A DNA stretch of 14,722 nucleotides, taken from positions 1-14,722 of the forward strand of contig CAINSX010000316.1 of assembly GCA_903853185.1 (NCBI GenBank), given 5' to 3'. The notes under the pieces were generated by a model. The model worked only from the letters and a program-made list of their open reading frames with translations, was not told the DNA's origin and did no database searches. The position numbers and the translations under genes were made by a program. The stretch comes from an uncultured Opitutia bacterium. GTDB lineage: Bacteria > Verrucomicrobiota > Verrucomicrobiia > Opitutales > UBA953. Numbering within the stretch: the stretch's first letter is position 1; each line of letters opens with the position of its first letter. Shown in pieces: positions 1 to 7,761 of the stretch.

Positions 1-2
1 CC

Positions 3-239
3 ATCGTGTGCCGCTGGGCCGAGCAGACCTCCAAGGGCAATATGTGGAAGGACATCGGCCTGAATGAGTGGCTCTTCGATCTGGACGACGAACCGCAGCT
101 CGCGGGCATCGTCCCGGCCGTGCTCGCCATGGCCAAGGATCCGGCCGCCGCGAAGGCCAAGGTGGCCAAGGCTCAGGCCATCCTCCGCGAACGGCAATCC
201 TCGGCGCTCGCGAGGGTGCGTGGGGCCGCCGTCCGCTGA
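3..239 (+). CDS. C-terminal fragment, polysaccharide pyruvyl transferase-like protein
   Basis: The frame is open from the left edge and ends at TGA 237-239, leaving 78 residues of a gene that starts outside the window. The fragment opens IVCRWAEQTSKGNMWKDIGL, followed by an acidic stretch and then an Ala/Lys-rich helix. From memory of the family, a 'KGxMWxDIGL..W.F.(I/L)D' segment followed by a helical 'DPAAARAKV' tail resembles the C-terminus of bacterial polysaccharide pyruvyl transferases, which transfer pyruvate from phosphoenolpyruvate onto sugars of cell-surface polysaccharides. The catalytic core is not in view, so this rests on the tail alone. A glycosyltransferase-like C-terminus is an alternative. 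There is no sign that it belongs to the efflux operon downstream, from which it is separated by 144 bp. Confidence 0.5.
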   Translation: MVCRWAEQTSKGNMWKDIGLNEWLFDLDDEPQLAGIVPAVLAMAKDPAAAKAKVAKAQAILRERQSSALARVRGAAVR

Positions 240-264
240 CGCCCGGAGCCTGTTTTCAGGCGTC
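238..264 (+). terminator. Weak hairpin after the upstream gene
   Basis: GCCTG (248-252) and CAGGC (257-261) can pair around a TTTT loop. Alternatively GACGCC (238-243) can pair with GGCGTC (259-264). The two pairings are mutually exclusive because they share 259-261. The element begins at the stop codon of the upstream gene, which suits a terminator, but only a short T-containing stretch (GTCTTAA) follows and there is no real U-tract. I treat it as a possible terminator only. Confidence 0.3.
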
Positions 265-280
265 TTAACCCTATCTTAAT
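264..280 (+). promoter_or_regulatory. CTTAA direct repeat, OmpR/PmrA-type response-regulator box candidate
   Basis: CTTAA occurs at 264-268 and again at 275-279, an 11-bp period (one helical turn) on the same strand, about 105 bp before the adaptor start. OmpR/PhoB-family response regulators bind tandem half-sites at this spacing. The published PmrA box, YTTAAK-N5-YTTAAK, fits at 11 of 12 defined positions, the mismatch being C269. The AT-rich half-sites stand out in GC-rich DNA. No response regulator gene is in the window, so the cognate protein is unknown. Confidence 0.35.
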
Positions 281-288
281 CCGAGGTT

Positions 289-305
289 CATGCTTTGACA
301 GCATG
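289..305 (+). promoter_or_regulatory. 17-bp inverted repeat overlapping a TTGACA -35 element (operator candidate)
   Basis: CATGCT (289-294) and AGCATG (300-305) are perfect inverted arms around the 5-nt spacer TTGAC. The sequence TTGACA (295-300), identical to the sigma-70 -35 consensus, lies across the spacer and right arm. No good -10 hexamer follows at 16-18 nt (CACTGT at the 17-nt position is poor). A dimeric repressor bound here would occlude the -35 region of the efflux operon. TetR- or MarR-type control is common for RND pumps, but no such gene is in view. Confidence 0.4.
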
Positions 306-383
306 CGTCGCGGAACGCACTGTTCGGGGGTCTTCGCGGACCCTGTTTCCGCGGTCGTCCTTCACCCCGCTTCGCCTCGTCCC

Positions 384-1556
384 ATGATCCGTCCTCGTCT
401 CATTTCCACTGCGCTTCTTCTCGCGTTGGCGGCCTCCGTCGGCGCGCAGACCAAGGAGGGCGGCAAGTCGCCCGGCGGCCCCAAGGCCGGCGGCAAAGGC
501 GCGCGTAATCTCCCGGTGTCCGTGGCCACCGCGACCATCGCTCCGGGCGACATCGAGATCCGCATCTCGGCGCTCGGCGCCGTCAAGGCCCTGAACACCG
601 TCACCGTGCGTCCGCGCGTCAGCGGCCAGCTGATGAAGCTTTATTTCACCGAAGGCCAGGCCGTGAAGGCCGGCGATCCGCTCGCCGACATCGACCCTCG
701 CCCGTTTGATGTCGCGCTGACCCAGGCCGAAGGCCAGCTCGCCCGTGATCGCGCCGCACTCGCCAACGCCAAGCTCGACCTCAAGCGCTACCAGGACGCC
801 GCCGAGGCCATCACGCGTCAGCAGCTTGATTCCGCCGGCGCCCAGGTGGCTCAGCTTGAAGGCACGGTCAAGGTCGACGAGGGTACCGTCGCCAACGCCC
901 GTCTCCAGCTGGAATACGCGAAGGTCACCGCTCCGATCTCGGGTGTCGTTGGCCTCCGTACGGTGGACGTCGGCAACGTCGTCTCGTCCTCCGACACGAC
1001 CGGCCTCGTCGTCATCACGCAGCTGCAGCCGCTCTCCGTCGTCTTCGGCGTACCCGAGTCGGACATCCCCGCGTTGCAATATGCGATCGGGCAGGGCGCC
1101 CAGCTGAAGGCCGAGGCCTTCGATCGCGACGGCCGCATGGTCCTGGCCGTCGGCGACCTCTCCGCCCTCGACAACCAGATCGACGCCTCGACCGGTACGC
1201 TCCGCCTGCGCGCCTTGTTCGCCAACGCCGATCGCCGCCTCTTCCCGAACCAGTTCGTCAACATCCGCCTGACCGTCGAGAACAAGAAGGGCGTGCTCCT
1301 CGCCCCCACCGCCGCCGTGCAGATCAGCGACAAGGATCGTTTCGTCTTCATCCTGAATCCGGACGATACCGTCACGCGCCGCACCGTGCGAACGGGCGTC
1401 GTCGACGGCCTAAACACCGAGATCATCGAAGGCCTGAAGGCCGGCGAGGTCATCGCCGCCGACGGCCTCGACCGTCTGCAGACCGGCACCAAGGTCGTCG
1501 TTGCCGGCCGTCGTAAGCCTGCCGGTGCTCCGGCCGAAGCCCCTGCCGCCAAGTAA
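384..1556 (+). CDS. RND efflux periplasmic adaptor (membrane fusion protein), MdtA/MuxA-like
   Basis: This 390-residue protein is the periplasmic link between the inner-membrane RND permeases and the outer-membrane channel. A signal peptide (about 1-21, MIRPRL then a hydrophobic run ending SVGAQ) has no lipobox cysteine, so the adaptor is probably not lipidated. A Gly/Lys/Pro linker spans about 24-41. The lipoyl/barrel-sandwich halves lie near 72-108 (VTVRPRVSGQLMKLYFTEGQ at 73-92) and 180-215 (VTAPISGVVGLR at 181-192), flanking an alpha-helical hairpin at about 110-178. A beta-barrel at about 216-300 and a membrane-proximal domain at about 300-375 follow. The ATG at 384 is chosen because the signal sequence starts there. 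An in-frame ATG at 303 would add 27 residues unlike a signal peptide. No clear Shine-Dalgarno precedes either. It is the first gene of the pump operon, 6 nt before the first permease. The tail is Ala/Pro-rich, ending in Lys. Confidence 0.93.
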   Translation: MIRPRLISTALLLALAASVGAQTKEGGKSPGGPKAGGKGARNLPVSVATATIAPGDIEIRISALGAVKALNTVTVRPRVSGQLMKLYFTEGQAVKAGDPLADIDPRPFDVALTQAEGQLARDRAALANAKLDLKRYQDAAEAITRQQLDSAGAQVAQLEGTVKVDEGTVANARLQLEYAKVTAPISGVVGLRTVDVGNVVSSSDTTGLVVITQLQPLSVVFGVPESDIPALQYAIGQGAQLKAEAFDRDGRMVLAVGDLSALDNQIDASTGTLRLRALFANADRRLFPNQFVNIRLTVENKKGVLLAPTAAVQISDKDRFVFILNPDDTVTRRTVRTGVVDGLNTEIIEGLKAGEVIAADGLDRLQTGTKVVVAGRRKPAGAPAEAPAAK

Positions 1557-1562
1557 GCTGGC

Positions 1563-4500
1563 ATGAACCTCTCCCGCCCGTTCATCGAGAGGCCAGTCGC
1601 CACCACGCTCCTGATGGTGGCGCTGATGATCTGCGGCGCCATCGGCTACCGGGCCTTGCCCGTCTCCGCCTTGCCGGAGGTCGACTACCCGACCATCCAG
1701 GTAGCCACCTTCTATCCCGGTGCCAGCCCTGAGGTGATGATGACGGCGGTCACCGCGCCGCTGGAACGTCGCCTGGGACAGATGCCCGGGCTCACCCAGA
1801 TGGCGTCGACCAGCTCGGCCGGCGCTTCCTCGATCACGCTCCAGTTCGATCTCTCGATCTCGCTCGACGTCGCCGAGCAGCAGGTCCAGGCCGCGATCAA
1901 CGAGGCCTCGGCCTATTTGCCGCAAGGCCTGCCCGCTCCGCCGATCTACAGCAAGGTGAACCCGGCCGACGCGCCGATCATGACGCTGGCGGTCACTTCC
2001 GATTCGCTGCCTTTGCCCAAGGTCGCCGACCTCGTCGACACGCGCCTCGCGCAGAAGCTCTCGCAGGTCTCCGGTGTGGGCATGGTCAGCATCTCCGGCG
2101 GCCAGCGTCCTGCGATCCGCATCCGCGTGAACCCCTCAGCGCTCGCCTCCTATGGCCTCAGCCTCGAGACGGTCCGCCAGGCGATCGTCGGCGCCAACGC
2201 GAACAGCGCCAAAGGCAGCTTCGACGGCCTGCAGCAATCGTCCACCATCGACGCCAACGACCAGCTCCGTTCGCCCGAGGAGTATAACCGCGTCATCCTC
2301 GCCTACCGTAATGGCTCGCCCGTGCGTCTCAGCGACGTCGCGGACACGACCGACGGTGCCGAGAACGTGTATCTCTCCGCTTGGGCGGGGCATAACCCCG
2401 GCGGCCAGTCGCCCGGCGTCATTCTCAATATCCAACGCCAGCCAGGGGCGAACGTCATCGCCGTTGTCGACCGCATCAAGACGATCCTCCCGGCTTTGCA
2501 GGCTACCTTGCCCGAGGCCGCCAAGGTCACCGTCCTGACGGACCGCACCATCACCATCCGCGCTTCCGTCGACGACGTCCGGGTCGAGCTGCTGCTCTCC
2601 ATCTTCCTGGTCGTCGCAGTCATCTTTGTATTCCTGCGGAGCGTGCCGGCCACGATCATCCCCGGCATCACCGTCCCGCTCTCGCTGATCGGCACCTTCG
2701 CGGTCATCTACCTTTGCGACTTCTCGGTCAACAACCTCACGCTGATGGCGCTGACCATCGCGACGGGCTTCGTCGTGGACGACGCCATCGTGATGATCGA
2801 GAACATCTCCCGCTACATTGAGAAGGGCGATTCGCCCATGGAAGCCGCGTTGAAGGGCTCCGCCGGCATCGGCTTCACAATCATCTCGCTGACCTTCTCG
2901 CTCATCGCGGTGCTCATCCCGCTGCTCTTCATGGCGGACGTGGTCGGGCGCCTGTTCCGCGAGTTCGCCATCACCCTGGCCGTGGCCATCCTGATCTCGG
3001 CCGTCATCTCGCTGACGCTCACCCCGATGATGTGCAGCCGCATGCTCAAGCATGGGACGCCAGCTGAAGAGGCCCGCTGGAGCCGCGCCCTCGGGGCTTT
3101 CTTCGACGATGTCATCCGCCGCTACGGCTTGGCGCTGCGTTGGGTCCTCGCTCGCCAGACCCTGACCCTTTGGACCGCCGTGGGCACGCTCGCTCTCACC
3201 GCGCTGCTCTACGTCTTCATTCCGAAGGGTTTCTTCCCCTTGCAGGATACCGGCGTCATCCAGGCCGTCACCGAGGCCCGTCAGGACATCTCTTTCGCCG
3301 CGATGGCGGTCAAGCAGCAGGAGATCGCGCAGGAGATCCTGTCCGACCCTGACGTCGAGAGCCTTGCCTCGTTCATCGGTGTCGACGGTACCAGTTCCAC
3401 GGTCAACTCCGGTCGCATGGTCATCAACCTCCGCCCGCTCGAGGAGCGTAAGTCGCGGGCGCCGGCCATCGCCGAGCGACTCAAGGCTAAGATGGCCAAG
3501 CTCGAAGGCGTCGCTCTCTACCTGCAGCCCGTGCAGGACATGACCGTCGATACCACCGTCAGCCGCACGCAGTACCAGTTCCTGCTCCAGACTCCGCGCA
3601 TGGAGGAGCTCGCCGAATGGGTGCCCCAGCTGATGGAGAAGGTGAAGGCCATCCCGGCGGTTAAGGACGTGGCCACGGACCTGCAGCTCAACGGCCGCCA
3701 GGTCTTCGTGGACATCGATCGGACAGCCGCGGGCCGCTACGGTATCTCCGTCGCTGACATCGACGCCGTACTCTACGACGCGCTCGGCCAGCGCATCATC
3801 TCCACGATCTTTACCCAATCGAGCCAGTACCGCGTGATCCTCGAGGTGAAGCCTGAGTTCCGCGATGGTCCTGAATCCCTCGGTCGCCTCTACGTCTCCG
3901 CCCCGGGTGGGGCGCAGGTGCCGCTGTCCAATCTTGCCAAGTTCCGCGAGCAGCCGGCCCAGCTCGCCATCACACGCGTGGGTCAATTCCCTTGCGCCCG
4001 TATTTCCTTCAACCTCGCCGAGGGCGCCGCGTTGGGCGACGCTGTGAAGGCCATCAAGAAGGCCGAGAAGGACCTCGGCATGCCTGTCTCGATCGACACC
4101 ACGTTCCAGGGCGCCGCGGCCGCCTTCGAAATCGCGCTGAAGAACGAGCTCTGGCTCATCCTGGCCGCCATCGTGGTCATGTATATCGTGCTCGGCGTCC
4201 TGTATGAGAGCTTCATCCATCCGGTGACGATCCTCTCGACCCTGCCTTCGGCCGGTGTCGGCGCGCTGCTCGCGTTGATCCTGTCCCGCACCGACCTGGA
4301 TGTCATCGGCATCATCGGCATCATCCTGCTCATTGGCATCGTGAAGAAGAACGCCATCATGATGGTCGACTTCGCGCTCGACGCCGAACGCACGCAGGGC
4401 CTCAAGCCTGAGGACGCCATCTATCAGGCGTGCCTGCTGCGCTTCCGCCCGATCCTCATGACCACCATGGCCGCGCTGCTGGGTGCGTTGCCCCTGATGC

Positions 4501-4658
4501 TCGGCACCGGCATGGGTTCCGAGATGCGCCAGCCGCTGGGCATCACGATGGTCGGCGGACTCATCCTGAGCCAGATCCTGACGCTCTTCACCACTCCGGT
4601 GATCTACCTCTGGTTCGACCGTCTGCAGCGCCGCCGCGCCGCCGCCACGTCGCCGTGA
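1563..4658 (+). CDS. RND efflux permease, MdtB/MuxB-like subunit
   Basis: This 1031-residue protein is the full length expected for a hydrophobe/amphiphile RND drug:proton antiporter with 12 TM helices and two large periplasmic loops. The N-terminus (SRPFIERPVATTLLMVAL) and the ALPVSALPEVDYPTIQV segment at 31-47 closely match my recollection of E. coli MdtB, as do VYSKVNPAD-like and SVNNLTLMAL-like segments. Proton-relay residues are present: Asp406-Asp407 in TM4 (TGFVVDDAIVMIENISRYIE), Lys929 (GIVKKNAIMMVDF) and Arg962 (RFRPILMTT). The second porter half begins after KGFFPLQDTG (555-564). In MdtABC the B and C subunits form a mixed trimer, and only one type is thought to carry the main proton flux. 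Here both permeases keep the relay. The stop overlaps the next start by 4 nt (GTGA), suggesting translational coupling and fixed stoichiometry. Confidence 0.95.
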   Translation: MNLSRPFIERPVATTLLMVALMICGAIGYRALPVSALPEVDYPTIQVATFYPGASPEVMMTAVTAPLERRLGQMPGLTQMASTSSAGASSITLQFDLSISLDVAEQQVQAAINEASAYLPQGLPAPPIYSKVNPADAPIMTLAVTSDSLPLPKVADLVDTRLAQKLSQVSGVGMVSISGGQRPAIRIRVNPSALASYGLSLETVRQAIVGANANSAKGSFDGLQQSSTIDANDQLRSPEEYNRVILAYRNGSPVRLSDVADTTDGAENVYLSAWAGHNPGGQSPGVILNIQRQPGANVIAVVDRIKTILPALQATLPEAAKVTVLTDRTITIRASVDDVRVELLLSIFLVVAVIFVFLRSVPATIIPGITVPLSLIGTFAVIYLCDFSVNNLTLMALTIATGFVVDDAIVMIENISRYIEKGDSPMEAALKGSAGIGFTIISLTFSLIAVLIPLLFMADVVGRLFREFAITLAVAILISAVISLTLTPMMCSRMLKHGTPAEEARWSRALGAFFDDVIRRYGLALRWVLARQTLTLWTAVGTLALTALLYVFIPKGFFPLQDTGVIQAVTEARQDISFAAMAVKQQEIAQEILSDPDVESLASFIGVDGTSSTVNSGRMVINLRPLEERKSRAPAIAERLKAKMAKLEGVALYLQPVQDMTVDTTVSRTQYQFLLQTPRMEELAEWVPQLMEKVKAIPAVKDVATDLQLNGRQVFVDIDRTAAGRYGISVADIDAVLYDALGQRIISTIFTQSSQYRVILEVKPEFRDGPESLGRLYVSAPGGAQVPLSNLAKFREQPAQLAITRVGQFPCARISFNLAEGAALGDAVKAIKKAEKDLGMPVSIDTTFQGAAAAFEIALKNELWLILAAIVVMYIVLGVLYESFIHPVTILSTLPSAGVGALLALILSRTDLDVIGIIGIILLIGIVKKNAIMMVDFALDAERTQGLKPEDAIYQACLLRFRPILMTTMAALLGALPLMLGTGMGSEMRQPLGITMVGGLILSQILTLFTTPVIYLWFDRLQRRRAAATSP

Positions 4659-7600
4659 ACCTGTCCGCGTTCTTCATCCGCCGGCCGGTCGCGACCACGT
4701 TGCTGACGATCGCAATCGCCTTGTCGGGACTGGTGGCCTTCCAGGTGCTCCCGATCTCGCCTTTGCCGCAGGTCGATTTCCCCACGATTGAGGTCCGCGC
4801 CTCCGTCCCCGGGGCCAGCCCTGAGACCATGGCCGCGACGGTCGCGACCCCCTTGGAGCGTTCGCTTGGTCGTATCGCCGGCGTGACGGAGATCACGTCC
4901 TCGAGTACGCGCGGCAACACGAACATCACCCTGCAGTTCGAGCTTTCCCGGGATATCAATGGCGCGGCCCGCGAAGTCCAGTCGGCCATCAGCGCGGCGC
5001 GCAGCATGCTGCCGTCGGCGATGATCAACAGCCCGAGCTACCGTAAGTCGAATCCCGCGGACATGCCGATCATGCTGCTGGCCGTCATGTCGGACAGCTT
5101 CACCCGTGGCGAGATGTATGACATCGCGACGACTGTGCTCGCGCCGCGCATCGCCCAGATCCCCGGGGTAGGGGATGTCAACGTCGGTGGTTCGGCCTTG
5201 CCGGCCATCCGCGTGAACGTGAACCCCGCCCAGCTGGCCTCCTACGGCGTCTCGCTTGAGGACGTCCGCAAGACCCTCTCCGCCACGAATGTCAATTCGC
5301 CCAAAGGAATCGTCGAGACCGCCGGTAGTCGCTGGCAGGTGATGGCGAACGACCAGGCCTTGGAGCCCGCGGATTATCTGCCGTTGATCGTCAGCTACCG
5401 AGGTACAACGCCGGTGCGGCTCTCCGACCTCGCCACGGTGAGTCTGTCGGTCGAGGACGTCCGTAACGCCGGTCTACTCAACGGCCGGACGGCGATTGTC
5501 CTAATTATTACCCGCCAGCCTGGCGCGAACGTCATCGAGACCGTCGACCGAATCAAAGCCAAGATCCCCGACCTGCAGGCTCAGATTCCTAAGGGCATGG
5601 AGATGTCGGCCGCGATGGACCGTTCCATCACCATCCGCAGCTCACTGCACGAGGTCGAGCGCTCGCTGCTGCTTTCGGTCTTCCTCGTCACGCTGGTGGT
5701 CTTCCTTTTCCTCGGTGACGCACGCATGACGCTGATCCCGGCGATTGTCGTACCCGTCTCGATCCTCGGGACGTTCGCGATCATGGCCTTGGCCGGTTTT
5801 TCCATCAACAACATCACCCTGATGGCCCTGACGGTGGCCACTGGCTTCGTGGTGGATGACGCCATCGTGGTGCTGGAGAACATCTCGCGCCATATCGAGA
5901 AGGGCGCCACGCGCATGGAGGCCGCCCTGAAGGGCGCGCAGGAGGTCGGGTTCACTGTCCTGTCCATCAGCGTCTCGCTGATGGCGGTCTTCATCCCCAT
6001 CCTGATGATGGGCGGGCTGGTGGGCCGCCTCTTCCGCGAGTTCGCCATCACGCTCTCGGTCGCCATCCTGGTGTCGCTGGTGGTGTCGCTGAGCACCACG
6101 CCGATGATGTGCTCGCTACTCCTCAAGGCCAAGGCCGCCGGCGCCGCCGCCCCGGGACGCATCGAGCGCTTCTTCGCCTGGCTGCTCGAAGGGTATCGCC
6201 GTTCGCTGCGCTGGGTGCTCGACCATAGTTTCGTCGTGCTGCTGGCCTTAGTGGCCACCGTCGCGCTCAATGTCGTCCTTTATTCCGTCATCCCCAAGGG
6301 CTTTTTCCCTCAGCAGGACACGGGATTCCTGCTGGGTAACCTTGATGCCGACCAGAGCATCTCCTTCCGGGAGATGGAGAAGAAGATGGTGGCGATCTCG
6401 GATATCGTCCGCGCCGACCCGGACGTGAGCGTGATCAGCGTCTCCATCGGCGGCAGTCGCGGTGGTCCGGTCAATTCCGCCCGTCTTTACGTCGTGCTCA
6501 AGCCCATGAGCGAACGGACCGGTTCCGCCGACGCCATCATTGCCCGCCTCCGGCAGCGGACCGCGGGGGTCACCGGCGCCCGTCTCTTGCTGATGTCGGC
6601 GCAGGATATCCGCATCGGCGGCCGGTCCAGTTCCGCGCTCTACCAGTATACCGTCCAGGCCGAGGAGCTTTCGGCGCTCAACGCCTGGGTGCCTAAGATC
6701 CAGGCCGCCTTGGCCGGCCTACCGGAGCTCACCGACGTCAACACCGACACGCAGAACCGCGGCCTCCAGACCTACGTCACCTATGATCGCGACAAGATGG
6801 CCGCGTATGGCATCCCGGTCGACGTCGCCAACCGCACGCTGTACGACGCTTTCGGCCAGCTGCCGGTGGCGACGATCTACAAGTCGCTCAATCAGTATCG
6901 CCTCGTGATGGAGGTGAACTCCGAGCGCACCATGAGCCCGGAATCCCTGCGTGACATCACCGTCGTGACGTCGGCGGGCAAGCGCGTGCCGCTGATGTCC
7001 TTCGCCCGTTTCGAGCCGGCCAACGCCCCCTTGAACGTCAACCATCAGTCGCAGTTCGTGGCCACGACGCTTTCCTTCAACCTCGCCCCGGGGAAGACCT
7101 TGTCCGACGCGGACGAGGCGATCCGCCGTGCCATGGGCGAGATCGGCGTGCCGAGCTCGGTCCAGGGCGGCTTCCAGGGTACGGCCAAGATGTTCCAGGC
7201 CTCGCTCGATAACCAGCCCTTCCTCATCTTCGGGGCGATCCTGGCGATGTACGTCGTCCTTGGTATCCTTTATGAGAGCTGGATCCACCCCATCACGATC
7301 CTCTCCACGCTGCCCTCGGCGGGTATCGGCGCCCTCATCGCCCTGATGGCCTTCGGCATGGAGTTCAGCATCATCGCGCTCATCGGCGTGTTGCTGCTCA
7401 TCGGTATCGTGAAGAAGAACGCGATCATGATGATCGACTTCGCGCTCGAGGCCGAACGGCGCGACGGCGTGCCGGCCCGCGACGCCATCTTCGCCGCCTG
7501 CTCCCTGCGTTTCCGCCCGATCATGATGACCACGCTGGCGGCGATGTTCGGCGCCTTGCCCTTGGCCATCGGTTTCGGGGAGGGCTCCGAGCTGCGCCAG

Positions 7601-7750
7601 CCCCTCGGCATCGCCATCGTCGGCGGCCTCCTGCTCAGCCAGTTGCTCACCCTGTATACGACCCCGGTCGTCTACCTCTACTTCGACCGCCTCCGTCTCT
7701 GGACCCTGCGTCGGCGGGCCGCCGCGACCTTGCCTCCGGCTGTTTCCTGA
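4655..7750 (+). CDS. RND efflux permease, MdtC/MuxC-like subunit
   Basis: This is the second RND permease, also 1031 residues, and the likely heterotrimer partner of the preceding one. The GTG at 4655 is chosen because it opens the conserved N-terminus (V/M)NLSAFFIRRPVATTLL and overlaps the upstream stop by 4 nt. The in-frame extension back to 4430 lies wholly inside the previous gene and has no family resemblance. MdtC-like signatures are the LPQVDFPTIEV segment near 37-47, SLGRIAGV (70-77), RDINGAAREVQSAI (99-112) and GVGDVNVGGS (171-180). Proton-relay residues are Asp401-Asp402 (TGFVVDDAIVVLENISRHIE), Lys921 (GIVKKNAIMMIDF) and Arg954. The two permeases are clearly different from each other, so this is an old B/C-type pair and not a recent duplication. 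The outer-membrane factor gene follows after 11 nt. Confidence 0.95.
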   Translation: MNLSAFFIRRPVATTLLTIAIALSGLVAFQVLPISPLPQVDFPTIEVRASVPGASPETMAATVATPLERSLGRIAGVTEITSSSTRGNTNITLQFELSRDINGAAREVQSAISAARSMLPSAMINSPSYRKSNPADMPIMLLAVMSDSFTRGEMYDIATTVLAPRIAQIPGVGDVNVGGSALPAIRVNVNPAQLASYGVSLEDVRKTLSATNVNSPKGIVETAGSRWQVMANDQALEPADYLPLIVSYRGTTPVRLSDLATVSLSVEDVRNAGLLNGRTAIVLIITRQPGANVIETVDRIKAKIPDLQAQIPKGMEMSAAMDRSITIRSSLHEVERSLLLSVFLVTLVVFLFLGDARMTLIPAIVVPVSILGTFAIMALAGFSINNITLMALTVATGFVVDDAIVVLENISRHIEKGATRMEAALKGAQEVGFTVLSISVSLMAVFIPILMMGGLVGRLFREFAITLSVAILVSLVVSLSTTPMMCSLLLKAKAAGAAAPGRIERFFAWLLEGYRRSLRWVLDHSFVVLLALVATVALNVVLYSVIPKGFFPQQDTGFLLGNLDADQSISFREMEKKMVAISDIVRADPDVSVISVSIGGSRGGPVNSARLYVVLKPMSERTGSADAIIARLRQRTAGVTGARLLLMSAQDIRIGGRSSSALYQYTVQAEELSALNAWVPKIQAALAGLPELTDVNTDTQNRGLQTYVTYDRDKMAAYGIPVDVANRTLYDAFGQLPVATIYKSLNQYRLVMEVNSERTMSPESLRDITVVTSAGKRVPLMSFARFEPANAPLNVNHQSQFVATTLSFNLAPGKTLSDADEAIRRAMGEIGVPSSVQGGFQGTAKMFQASLDNQPFLIFGAILAMYVVLGILYESWIHPITILSTLPSAGIGALIALMAFGMEFSIIALIGVLLLIGIVKKNAIMMIDFALEAERRDGVPARDAIFAACSLRFRPIMMTTLAAMFGALPLAIGFGEGSELRQPLGIAIVGGLLLSQLLTLYTTPVVYLYFDRLRLWTLRRRAAATLPPAVS

Positions 7751-7761
7751 ACTTTCCTGCT

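Noticed and set aside
303..383. Upstream ATG extending the adaptor by 27 residues
   Set aside because: The extension is not signal-like and starts within the operator/promoter candidate. The internal ATG at 384 opens a normal signal peptide.
288..1642. Minus-strand open frames of 263 codons opposite the adaptor gene
   Set aside because: They overlap a clear membrane fusion protein. Their composition is antisense-like, with no recognisable family.
2136..4220. Very long open frame (694 codons) on the minus strand inside the first permease gene
   Set aside because: It is rich in Asp, Arg, Gly and His with no domain or signal. It is the antisense reflection of GC-rich permease codons and lies opposite a fully conserved RND gene.
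4430..4654. N-terminal extension of the second permease by 75 codons
   Set aside because: It is out-of-frame translation of the first permease's C-terminus (His/Pro/Arg-rich). The GTG at 4655 matches the family N-terminus and gives a coupled GTGA junction.
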